A DNA stretch of 33,801 bases. Origin: a virus. The stretch is taken from positions 1-33,801 of IMG/VR virus record IMGVR_UViG_3300043399_000064. One strand, 5' to 3'. Below the pieces are notes generated by a model, which did not search any database, had not been told where the DNA came from, and was given only the letters and a program-made list of their open reading frames with translations. Both the position numbers and the translations under genes were made by a program. Below are positions 7,261-12,748 of this stretch, in pieces (the stretch's first letter is position 1; every line of letters starts with the position of its first letter).

Positions 7261-7568
7261 ATAACCCCCAACATTCTTAAAGCCGCTTCAGGGCCATCTA
7301 CAACAGCCAAGGAGCCACCTTTCCATGCTCCATGCCAAGTTAGCTGATCTTCAGTCAATCTTTGCGCTGACGGCGATTTATTCCCGTCTTTAACTTCCAT
7401 AAGCAATGTCTGGCCTTTGTATCCAACCAACAAATCAGGTACGCCCTTGCCAACAGCCGACAAAGACTGAACCGAAGCGCCAGCCGCCCGTAGCGCACTG
7501 ACAACTTGAATTTGGTTGCTATCAATTTTTGAAGCTCTACGCACATCAAGCCCTCCAAAATTCGCCAT
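7257..7568 (-). CDS. VRR-NUC-like PD-(D/E)XK nuclease
   Basis: A 103-residue protein with the VRR-NUC core: GVPDLLVGY at about 42-50 (D45), then LLMEVKDG at 56-62 (E58, K60), and a following helix with Q75. The family acts on branched DNA such as Holliday junctions or flaps, and stands where lambdoid phages keep rap or rusA. The start at MANFGG (7568) is chosen over the longer frame (7601) because the N-terminus GGLDVRRASKIDSNQ is family-like and the longer part overlaps the HNH gene. The preceding mobile HNH gene ends 23 bases inside this one. Confidence 0.85.
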   Translation of the reverse strand: MANFGGLDVRRASKIDSNQIQVVSALRAAGASVQSLSAVGKGVPDLLVGYKGQTLLMEVKDGNKSPSAQRLTEDQLTWHGAWKGGSLAVVDGPEAALRMLGVI

Positions 7569-8028
7569 GATATTTTTTTGCAGCATTGCAATAAGCATCA
7601 TGAGCTTGTTTAGGGCAAGAAAAAAGTCCTAAATAAACTTGTTTACCATTTAATTTAATTGTTGCTTGAAATTTTTTTCTGTATTTATGAAAACTTACAC
7701 CTTTAAACCCGCTTTTATTGTTTGACATTTTTGGTCTGTTCATAAAGTTTTGAGATTGAGTTGCTATGCGCAAATTTTCAATCTTATTATTTGATGGGTT
7801 GTAATCTATGTGATCTATCAACTCAGGGAAAAATCCGTAATGCCACATCCAGATGAGACGATGATTTTTGTATTTATTTCCATCTAAAGTGGTTTGAATG
7901 TAGCCCTCATTGTTTTTGCTACCAGCTTTTTTACCAACTTTTACATTGTTTGATTTTTGAACTTTCCAAATCAAATCACCGTCTTTGTAATCAAAGAGTT
8001 CTTTTAAATATGCTTGTGTAATTTTCAT
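7546..8028 (-). CDS. HNH homing endonuclease with AP2 DNA-binding domain (mobile gene)
   Basis: A 160-residue free-standing homing-type nuclease. The N-terminal HNH domain shows N55-H56-R57, then DHIDYNPSNNKIENLR at 72-87 with the D72-H73 pair. The AP2-like three-strand domain follows (SGFKGVSFHKYRKKFQA near 106-122, then VYLGLFSCPKQAHDAY). The start is placed at MKITQAYLK; the longer frame begins in non-coding sequence. The gene is visibly more A/T-rich and Lys/Asn-rich than its neighbours, sits behind a 90-base non-coding gap in an otherwise gapless operon, and overlaps the downstream gene by 23 bases. All of this suggests recent insertion. Confidence 0.9.
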   Translation of the reverse strand: MKITQAYLKELFDYKDGDLIWKVQKSNNVKVGKKAGSKNNEGYIQTTLDGNKYKNHRLIWMWHYGFFPELIDHIDYNPSNNKIENLRIATQSQNFMNRPKMSNNKSGFKGVSFHKYRKKFQATIKLNGKQVYLGLFSCPKQAHDAYCNAAKKYHGEFWRA

Positions 8029-8118
8029 ACGTTCTTCCCTAGAACATCCCAAGAAAAGTGTGGCAAGCTGTGGGATAAACAGCGATTCGGATGCCTCCTA
8101 GCCACAACTTATTTTATC
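8029..8118 (-). other. Short non-coding gap before the HNH-AP2 gene
   Basis: Ninety bases without a gene, unusual within this operon. It holds GTGGC and GCCAC repeats about 40 bases apart and an AGGAGG-like sequence not followed by a start codon. It could be the left edge of the inserted HNH unit or the remains of a small gene. Confidence 0.4.
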
Positions 8119-8274
8119 TCATTTAACTTCCAATGGCAAAGTCACAACAGGCAAAGCAATCATGCTTTCTTTTGCCCATTCAACTCCTAAGTCATAAGCG
8201 TTTGACATAGCTGTAATTGTGTTTTCATCGCAGCCTACGCCACGCAGCATTGAAATCATGTCTTCTTTGGTCAT
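8119..8274 (-). CDS. Small hypothetical phage protein
   Basis: A 51-residue protein starting MTKEDMISMLRGVGCDENTI, mostly helical, with an N-terminal segment resembling a small degraded HTH or UBA-like helix pair. The start at 8274 is chosen because it overlaps the previous stop (ATGA, 8271-8274); a longer frame upstream lies inside that gene. The helix ITAMSNAYDLGVEWAKESM is followed by a hydrophobic tail. No function is recognised. It is the last gene before the HNH insertion, so it once probably adjoined the VRR-NUC-like gene. Confidence 0.75.
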   Translation of the reverse strand: MTKEDMISMLRGVGCDENTITAMSNAYDLGVEWAKESMIALPVVTLPLEVK

Positions 8275-8717
8275 GTATTCTTCTCCTTGAGTTTGGCTTC
8301 GATTACTGGTGCAATATCCCAACCAACGCCATCAAATTCTTCGACAATTTCAGCCATTTCCTCATCCGTCAGCCCAACCCATGTGCGTTGTGGTGGTGTA
8401 ATGTAGAGCTTCATGCCAACGGGTAAATATTCAGTAATCTCGTCACTGTGACCGTCTGGACAATAAGGATTGTCTTTTACTTCTGCCACAGGCTCACCCT
8501 CTTGCTTTGGTTGTGCCATGTCATAAAGTACCTGCATCCGCATTACCAATGTACGAAGTGCGACACCTTTTCGGATAGTCACATGACCAACTTTCACATC
8601 ACATGGCAACGGCGTGTTCATTGGATCAATATCTACCGCTTTTTGTTGTTTTTCTTTAGAAACCCTTGCAGTTCCAACATGGCGGTCTTCGCCTCGCAAA
8701 TAACGTCCAATATTCAT
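8271..8717 (-). CDS. Hypothetical phage protein with GEPVAEV...TPPQRTWVGLTDEE module
   Basis: A 148-residue protein. The centre reads GEPVAEVKDNPYCPDGHSDE, then LPVGMKLYITPPQRTWVGLT and DEEMAEIVEEFDG. The same module order (GEPVG, LYTTPQQRKPLTDDE) occurs in the gene at 8918-9337, so the two are distant paralogues or share a domain. Such proteins are common in phages of Burkholderiales and have no known function. The ATG at 8717 has an AAGGAG site made from the last codons of the upstream gene. It is ATGA-coupled to the next gene. Confidence 0.8.
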   Translation of the reverse strand: MNIGRYLRGEDRHVGTARVSKEKQQKAVDIDPMNTPLPCDVKVGHVTIRKGVALRTLVMRMQVLYDMAQPKQEGEPVAEVKDNPYCPDGHSDEITEYLPVGMKLYITPPQRTWVGLTDEEMAEIVEEFDGVGWDIAPVIEAKLKEKNT

Positions 8718-8720
8718 GTC

Positions 8721-8921
8721 TTACTCCTTAATGCCGTGGGCGGCTACAAAGACCTTGACAAACTTTACTCGTGCAAGATGTTCTTTGTGGTACTTTTCTG
8801 GGAAACCTTCAAGATATGCGGCCTTTGCATCCTTTCTCGTAGAACGAACACAAGTCCAAATAATCCAAGGTTTGCGACCTGCTGTAACAACTGGCGCCCA
8901 AAGGTTGTTAGTGCGAATCAT
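8721..8921 (-). CDS. Small hypothetical phage protein sharing its C-terminal tail with its neighbour
   Basis: A 66-residue basic protein (residues about 30-60 rich in Lys/Tyr/His, FPEKYHKEHLARVKFVKV) whose ATG overlaps the previous stop (ATGA, 8918-8921). Its C-terminus AAHGIKE is identical to the tail of the upstream protein, encoded by a 22-base direct repeat (8724-8745 and 8927-8948). The repeat includes the AAGGAG ribosome binding site of the next gene. No domain is recognised. Confidence 0.75.
   Translation of the reverse strand: MIRTNNLWAPVVTAGRKPWIIWTCVRSTRKDAKAAYLEGFPEKYHKEHLARVKFVKVFVAAHGIKE
8724..8745 (-). repeat. 22-bp gene-junction direct repeat, copy 1
   Basis: Identical to 8927-8948. 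On the minus strand it encodes the AAHGIKE protein tail and supplies the AAGGAG ribosome binding site for the following gene. It marks a junction duplicated or recombined between two tandem small genes. Confidence 0.85.
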
Positions 8922-9337
8922 GTGTTCTCCTTAATGCCGTGGGCGGCTTCGGCTTTACGAATTGCCTCACAAACCGTGTTTGTCTCCCACACAATTTTTA
9001 GACACTCATCATCCGTCAAAGGCTTGCGTTGTTGTGGTGTGGTGTAGAGAGTTTCCCCAATCATCGGCATAACATGACGTGTCAGCTTTACATGGAAACC
9101 ACCAGCTCCTTGAATTGCGGACTCAACAATACCTACAGGCTCACCCAGTTGCTCGCTAACGCTACGCTGCTCTTGCTTGGCTAGTGCTTCTTCTAGGGCT
9201 TTGATGGCTTTTTGCGCCTTATGTTTACCTTCAACCCAATATTCGTTCCCTTCCATTGCCTCAATTACGTCATCTTCGGCAACGTAAAATTTCAACGCCT
9301 CAAGCGCCAGCTTAGCTGCATATTTCAAATCACTCAT
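8918..9337 (-). CDS. Hypothetical phage protein, paralogue-like to the 8271-8717 product
   Basis: A 139-residue protein with a helical N-terminal half (residues about 30-60 EYWVEGKHKAQKAIKALEEA) and a C-terminal half carrying GEPVGIVESA, GETLYTTPQQRKPLTDDECL and the tail AAHGIKENT. The middle motif matches the module in the protein at 8271-8717. The final Lys-Glu codons form the AAGGAG site for the next gene, whose ATG overlaps this stop. Proteins of this type are frequent in Burkholderiales phage early regions without a known role. The start overlaps the HNH gene end by 8 bases. Confidence 0.8.
   Translation of the reverse strand: MSDLKYAAKLALEALKFYVAEDDVIEAMEGNEYWVEGKHKAQKAIKALEEALAKQEQRSVSEQLGEPVGIVESAIQGAGGFHVKLTRHVMPMIGETLYTTPQQRKPLTDDECLKIVWETNTVCEAIRKAEAAHGIKENT
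8927..8948 (-). repeat. 22-bp gene-junction direct repeat, copy 2
   Basis: Identical to 8724-8745. It encodes the AAHGIKE part of the 139-residue protein's tail and the ribosome binding site for the 66-residue gene. Confidence 0.85.
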
Positions 9338-9833
9338 GCCTATTTCCCTTTGCGATGTTTTGTGATGCCGTAATCACTTGAAGATTGTGCTGAGAATGAA
9401 AGCCTGAAACATTCTTGCCTTGCAATGGAGCAATGTGGTCTACATGAAACTTGACTCCGCTTCTGCTTAAAACTTCAGCGATTTCGTACCACATTGCAAT
9501 TTCTTGTTTATCAGCCCAAGCTGGTGTTAGTTTTATCTCCGCCGCCCTGCGCTTTGCAGACCTTGCATTGACAACAGCTTTGTTGTTCTTTGCGTAGCAA
9601 CTTACGTATTCTTGCTTTCTCTCTTTGTTCTTTAAATACCAATTTTTTGCATTGGCTTTTACTGTTTCAAGAACAAAGTCGCGATTCTTTTGCTGCCAAA
9701 GTGAAATCGTTGCGTTTCTGCATAATTTGCAATGACTTAAATAGCCATCTTTGCTAACCTTTTGCCTGTAAAAGTCAGCCAGATTTTTTTCAACAAGGCA
9801 TTTGTTGCAAGTCTTTTTGGCTTCTTTACTCAT
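9330..9833 (-). CDS. HNH endonuclease with N-terminal zinc ribbon
   Basis: A 167-residue protein. Two CxxC knuckles (C9/C12 and C35/C38) frame KNLADFYRQKVSKDGYLSH, a zinc ribbon seen in phage HNH proteins. A basic helical linker follows, then the HNH site H130-V-D-H133 with IAPLQGKNVSGFHSQHN and H149-N150. It may be a DNA-nicking enzyme for packaging or recombination, or a selfish homing enzyme. Unlike the HNH-AP2 gene it is ATGA-coupled to the gene before it and has operon-like base composition, which suggests long residence. The target is not known. Confidence 0.85.
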   Translation of the reverse strand: MSKEAKKTCNKCLVEKNLADFYRQKVSKDGYLSHCKLCRNATISLWQQKNRDFVLETVKANAKNWYLKNKERKQEYVSCYAKNNKAVVNARSAKRRAAEIKLTPAWADKQEIAMWYEIAEVLSRSGVKFHVDHIAPLQGKNVSGFHSQHNLQVITASQNIAKGNRHE

Positions 9834-10069
9834 GGCGTTTCCTTAATAGATACATTAATTCCAATTAATTCACAAGGTTGAAAAGATTCAACAACAACAG
9901 TTTTTCCTTCTAATTCTTTTTCTGGCATTTCATCAAAATCGGCATTTACGGTTAAATCAACCATCAATGTTTGACCAGCGTACATTTTTGGCTCATCAGT
10001 TTCAATAACTTTGCAAATGCTAGTCAATCTATCTTCATCAAATTTTTTTACAAATAAAACTGTTGTCAT
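9830..10069 (-). CDS. Small hypothetical phage protein
   Basis: A 79-residue acidic protein starting MTTVLFVKKFDEDRL. The start at 10069 is chosen because its ATG overlaps the previous stop (ATGA, 10066-10069); the longer open frame upstream covers other real genes. It has alternating hydrophobic strands (QTLMVDLTVN, GKTVVVESFQ, CELIGINVSI), suggesting a small beta barrel. Its last codons (IKETP) supply the ribosome binding site of the HNH gene. Function unknown. Confidence 0.78.
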   Translation of the reverse strand: MTTVLFVKKFDEDRLTSICKVIETDEPKMYAGQTLMVDLTVNADFDEMPEKELEGKTVVVESFQPCELIGINVSIKETP

Positions 10070-10173
10070 AGCGGAGCCTCTGGCAGTTGTGCGAATTTCT
10101 CTTGTTGATACGCTTTGATTTGTTTGGCAGTCCAAGGAACTGCGCCTGTTGCTGGTGGGAAAGGCCAGTTCAT
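10066..10173 (-). CDS. Tiny hypothetical protein (35 residues)
   Basis: This 35-codon frame starts MNWPFPPATGAVPWTAKQIK and is Pro/Trp-rich at the N-terminus with a Gln/Lys helix after it. It is supported by exact ATGA overlaps with both neighbours (10170-10173 and 10066-10069); without it the operon would have a 100-base hole. I recognise no domain. Confidence 0.7.
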   Translation of the reverse strand: MNWPFPPATGAVPWTAKQIKAYQQEKFAQLPEAPL

Positions 10174-10322
10174 AGACGCTCCAATGCAAAGTCAATTGCC
10201 ACAAGTGCTTTTTCTTCTACGTCAAACTGGTCTGACATGAAGTTAGTCTCTGTGTTTTCCAATGCTTGACGGGCAAGTTGCAGGGCTTGTTTAATCTGTT
10301 CAATCATGGCTTGTTCGCTCAT
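10170..10322 (-). CDS. Small helical hypothetical protein (50 residues)
   Basis: A 50-residue protein (start MSEQAMIEQIKQALQLARQA) that reads as two amphipathic helices, the second DQFDVEEKALVAIDFALERL. ATGA overlaps at both ends (10319-10322 and 10170-10173) place it firmly in the coupled chain. Similar short helical proteins are common in phage early operons. No function is known. Confidence 0.75.
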   Translation of the reverse strand: MSEQAMIEQIKQALQLARQALENTETNFMSDQFDVEEKALVAIDFALERL

Positions 10323-10522
10323 TTGGTCACCTCTGCGTCAACAATGCGAATCAGGGCGGCAATCATGTCTTTGGCTTGTTCTTTGGTCAAAGTTACATGG
10401 CAACGGGCAGCTTCCACCACCATGCTGACCCAAACTTCATCGCCGTGTTGGTCAATGTTTAACCAACGGCGCTTGCGAGTTGTTTCAATTCTTGTATCGA
10501 GTTCCATTTCATAGCCTTTCAT
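10319..10522 (-). CDS. Small hypothetical phage protein
   Basis: A 67-residue protein with a basic N-terminus (IETTRKRRWLNIDQHGD) and a C-terminal helix EQAKDMIAALIRIVDAEV. The middle reads like two short beta strands (EVWVSMVVE, RCHVTL), giving a beta-alpha layout reminiscent of small DNA-binding or Arc-like folds, but not diagnostic. ATG at 10522 overlaps the previous stop (ATGA). A second possible start is MELDTR six residues in. Confidence 0.78.
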   Translation of the reverse strand: MKGYEMELDTRIETTRKRRWLNIDQHGDEVWVSMVVEAARCHVTLTKEQAKDMIAALIRIVDAEVTK

Positions 10523-10692
10523 TTACGTTCGTTTACTCGTTCTCTTACCGCTTCAACCAACCCAACCCACAACCCTGACGGGTCTTTTTCAAGTTCCTGC
10601 GCCCTTTGTTTCGCGTAAGCAATCCAGCCCTTCTGCAAAGCCATCTTTGTCAGATGCTCCACTTGTTGCTCGAATACTTGGTTGAAATCCAT
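10519..10692 (-). CDS. Small helical protein (57 residues) overlapping the preceding gene
   Basis: A 57-residue, charged helical protein (MDFNQVFEQQVEHLTKMALQ, then WIAYAKQRAQELEKDPSGLW, then VEAVRERVNERK). Its composition is much more protein-like than the other frame over the same DNA. The stop overlaps the next start (ATGA, 10519-10522), which supports it. Its first 104 bases overlap the end of the gene at 10589-10795. It is typical of small phage early proteins; function unknown. Confidence 0.75.
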   Translation of the reverse strand: MDFNQVFEQQVEHLTKMALQKGWIAYAKQRAQELEKDPSGLWVGLVEAVRERVNERK

Positions 10693-10795
10693 CTAGGTCG
10701 CCTGTCAGTTCAAGTGCTTTGTTGATTGTGTCTAGATTATAAGACAGATTATCCTTGATTCCGTCAAGAATTTCGTGTGCTTGAAAATAATTCAC
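10589..10795 (-). CDS. Small hypothetical protein with out-of-frame C-terminal extension
   Basis: A 68-residue frame that starts with GTG overlapping the previous TGA (GTGA, 10792-10795). The first 36 residues (NYFQAHEILDGIKDN, TINKALELTGDLDG) look like a genuine small helical phage protein. The remaining 32 (RATSGASDKDGFAEG and on) read through the start of the next gene in another frame and look random. The ancestral stop was probably near GDLDG, lost by mutation. The N-terminal part is credible; the tail is probably an accident. Confidence 0.6.
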   Translation of the reverse strand: MNYFQAHEILDGIKDNLSYNLDTINKALELTGDLDGFQPSIRATSGASDKDGFAEGLDCLRETKGAGT

Positions 10796-11532
10796 TTGTA
10801 TTCCGTTTCAGCCATGTGGCAAAAAATGGAACATTCAATGTTTTGTTCTTTTGGGTAATCGCCTGCATCTGGCGGCAGCTCGTCAAGGTAGACCCGTTCA
10901 CCCTTTGACTTTGTGATACTTGCGCCAATCACACGCTCAAGTTTTGCCATGCGTTCAAAGTGTTGCGGAAAATCAACACGAATCTTGTTCCAGTAGCCAG
11001 CGCCACATTTCACACAGCCAATGCAGTTGTTGTTGTGATAGCCAAGGCGGTACATAGCAGGCAATTCAATGTTGGCGTTTTGAAGCATTGCCAGGCAATC
11101 TTCTTTAGACAATCCCTTGTCAATCAGCGGTGTCCAAATGTCCACATCGTTGTTTGCATCAATGAAACGGTCTAGGCGGTGCTGTTCTTCAGCCGTGTAG
11201 CCAAACACTTGCCTGTCTGTCAATTGCTCAAACTTCTGACGAACTTCTTTTTTTAAGAACTTGGTGCATGGAGCGCCAGCGATTCCAACAATGTAGCGTT
11301 GCTTTTCAAAGACGTTAAAAATGCTTCCCTGATACTTTTCGTTTCTCAGAATCTGAATTTCTTGACCAAACCAAGTTTCACATTCTTTTAAGAATCGCTT
11401 GTTGTCTGGGTGTTCTTCTGCCACCTCGGTGTAAGCAATGATTAAAGGCAATTTGCCAGCGTTTTCAGCAATAGCAAGTTTTGTAGCGACTGCGCTTGCG
11501 GCTCCGCAGCTAAACCAACATACGATTCTCAT
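10792..11532 (-). CDS. PAPS-reductase-like PP-loop protein
   Basis: A 246-residue protein of the phosphoadenosine phosphosulfate reductase/PP-loop ATPase superfamily. The nucleotide-binding loop is SCGAASA at 8-14 after a hydrophobic strand (MRIVCWF), followed by LPLIIAYTEVAEEHPD. Cysteines are grouped as GAPC (C89), CIGCVKC (C170, C173, C176) and C234/C238, suggesting a metal or Fe-S site as in DndC-like and thiolation enzymes. Phage members are common, but their substrate is not settled; sulfur transfer to nucleic acid is plausible. The start at 11532 is set by a TAATG overlap with a tiny upstream gene; the longer frame is a shadow of the replication gene. Confidence 0.82.
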   Translation of the reverse strand: MRIVCWFSCGAASAVATKLAIAENAGKLPLIIAYTEVAEEHPDNKRFLKECETWFGQEIQILRNEKYQGSIFNVFEKQRYIVGIAGAPCTKFLKKEVRQKFEQLTDRQVFGYTAEEQHRLDRFIDANNDVDIWTPLIDKGLSKEDCLAMLQNANIELPAMYRLGYHNNNCIGCVKCGAGYWNKIRVDFPQHFERMAKLERVIGASITKSKGERVYLDELPPDAGDYPKEQNIECSIFCHMAETEYK

Positions 11533-11618
11533 TAGCGACCCCAAACAAAAATAGTGCATGAAATAAAGTAGCCAAGCCACAAACCTAATGCAAAAATAAA
11601 ACGTTCTTTTGTGTTCAT
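11532..11618 (-). CDS. Tiny one-pass membrane protein (28 residues)
   Basis: A 28-codon frame: a short charged N-terminus (MNTKERF), then a hydrophobic span IFALGLWLGYFISCTIFVWG ending in Arg. It is joined precisely to both neighbours: ATGA with the replication gene (11615-11618) and TAATG with the PP-loop gene (11530-11534). It fills the only gap between them. The role is unknown. Confidence 0.75.
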   Translation of the reverse strand: MNTKERFIFALGLWLGYFISCTIFVWGR

Positions 11619-12439
11619 GCTTGTACCCCTTTACGCAACTCTGCCAATTTAGCCAATGTTTCCAAAGATGGTGGCACAGCCTTCTTTCGGTCTTCTTCAA
11701 TCTTGCGCAACGCAGCGTCTTGGTTTGGCGGTGGTGGTGTTGTAACGTGAGCAACATCGTATTTGTTGGCAAACTGTTGTTTTTCGTGAATCTCAAAAAC
11801 ATCTTGCCAGCTACTTGTAATTGATTTCTCAAGGACAGCCTGAATGTTTTGCCCATTCGCCTTAAATCTTGCCAATTTATCAACAAGCAACTTCATTGCG
11901 TAATCAGTAGGTGGCTTCTTGATTCGCTTACGCATAGCCAAAAACGCTTCCCAAGTTTCCAATGGCATCCAATCTGGCAAAACAAGAGCGTCAGCGACCT
12001 TTTCTTTTTTAGATGGAGATGAAGAAGAAGATGTAGATGAAGGGGTTGGTTTTTGCTTATCCTCAAGGTTAACCTTACCCTTATCCATCAAAGCAGGGTT
12101 TCCACCCTTAGAACCGCCCGCAGCCCTTATCTGGCGTAGGTTTTCATCACGAATCATGCGTTTTGAGTAAATCACACCTTCGTCAGTTGTTTCATACACA
12201 CCAGCCTGTGAAAGCTCCAAAAGCCAATCAGCAACAACCTCTGCACTATCCCCAACCATACGGGCAAGGTTTGAAGGAAGGATAACCTTATCTCCAACCT
12301 TTAAGTGCCCGTAAGGTGAACCTTCGTGCATGAAACAAATCATATCCATCCACAAACCACGCGCACCTGTTGAACAAGAGCGCAAAGCAGTGTCGCGCAA
12401 CCAATCGCTTGGGTAAAACTGAAATGATGGGCGTTTCAT
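11615..12439 (-). CDS. Replication initiation protein (DUF1376/phage O-like)
   Basis: A 274-residue protein with the layout of phage replisome-organiser proteins. The N-terminal domain (about 1-115) starts RPSFQFYPSDWLRDTALR and has the winged-helix content seen in DUF1376 proteins. A Ser/Lys linker rich in TSSSSSPSKKEK lies at about 125-145. The C-terminal domain carries LPDWMPLETWEAFLAMRKR, DYAMKLLVDKLARFKANGQN and SITSSWQDVFEI, a typical phage replication-protein tail. It probably binds the phage origin and recruits the host helicase; no phage polymerase or helicase gene is visible. An origin may lie within this gene, but I see no clear iterons. It is ATGA-coupled to both neighbours. Confidence 0.85.
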   Translation of the reverse strand: MKRPSFQFYPSDWLRDTALRSCSTGARGLWMDMICFMHEGSPYGHLKVGDKVILPSNLARMVGDSAEVVADWLLELSQAGVYETTDEGVIYSKRMIRDENLRQIRAAGGSKGGNPALMDKGKVNLEDKQKPTPSSTSSSSSPSKKEKVADALVLPDWMPLETWEAFLAMRKRIKKPPTDYAMKLLVDKLARFKANGQNIQAVLEKSITSSWQDVFEIHEKQQFANKYDVAHVTTPPPPNQDAALRKIEEDRKKAVPPSLETLAKLAELRKGVQA

Positions 12440-12618
12440 TCTGCCCCCAATGCTTCACGAATGATGGTTTTTTCATGATTAAAAATTGTCTCAAACTGGT
12501 GAACAGACAGCCAAATAACCGATTCTTCACCATCTGGTCTTTTTTGCAAAATTGAAATAAATCCATCACCATCACCGCAAACTTCAGTTTCTAACTCTGC
12601 TTTCAAAAAGATTGACAT
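12436..12618 (-). CDS. Small hypothetical protein, first gene after the RNA element
   Basis: A 60-residue protein starting MSIFLKAELETEVCGDGDGF, with a beta-rich N-terminal half (FISILQKRPDGEESVIWLSV) and a helical end. The start at 12618 is chosen by its GGAG ribosome binding site, which lies directly after the U-run of the upstream terminator. The longer open frame would begin inside that terminator. Expression therefore needs read-through or a new transcript. It is ATGA-coupled to the replication gene, so control of this start may gate replication. Confidence 0.75.
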   Translation of the reverse strand: MSIFLKAELETEVCGDGDGFISILQKRPDGEESVIWLSVHQFETIFNHEKTIIREALGAE

Positions 12619-12627
12619 ACAAACTCC

Positions 12628-12676
12628 AAAAAAAAACCCTTGACAACCTGTGGTACTAGCACAAGTCATCAAGGGT
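12628..12676 (-). terminator. Strong rho-independent terminator
   Basis: On the minus strand, ACCCTTGA (12676-12669) pairs with TCAAGGGT (12643-12636), extended inward to 17 bp with a 7-nt loop and followed by nine T. It separates the cro/mazG-like genes from the replication genes, so early transcripts need antitermination, read-through or a separate promoter to reach the replication genes. Confidence 0.9.
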
Positions 12677-12733
12677 CAGCCATTGAAGGCTTAGATGTAT
12701 TCGTATCTAGTACATACGACACCTAAACCTTCT
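12628..12733 (-). ncRNA. Candidate small RNA / attenuator with two complementary 7-nt loops
   Basis: A 106-nt element on the minus strand. Hairpin 1 (12732-12685) has 14 bp with two G-U pairs, a 3-nt bulge, 5 more bp and the loop GUACUAG. After an 8-nt linker, hairpin 2 (12676-12636) has 17 bp with three G-U pairs and the loop CUAGUAC, followed by nine U residues. The two loops are exact reverse complements, so they can form a 7-bp kissing helix within or between molecules. A TATAAT box at 12746-12741 would start RNA at about 12733, one base before hairpin 1. No matching family is known to me. An RNase III processing site is an alternative. Confidence 0.65.
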
Positions 12734-12740
12734 GGAAAAA

Positions 12741-12746
12741 ATTATA
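12741..12746 (-). promoter_or_regulatory. Candidate -10 box of the small RNA
   Basis: A perfect TATAAT on the minus strand, correctly placed for initiation at about 12733. No convincing -35 hexamer lies 15-19 bases upstream (CTGTGG at 17 is poor), so it would need an activator or be weak. Confidence 0.4.
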
Positions 12747-12748
12747 CC

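Noticed and set aside
11533-11886. N-terminal extension of the PP-loop protein
   Set aside because: The extended frame is a shadow of the replication gene; the PP-loop strand must be near the N-terminus and the start at 11532 overlaps a stop exactly.
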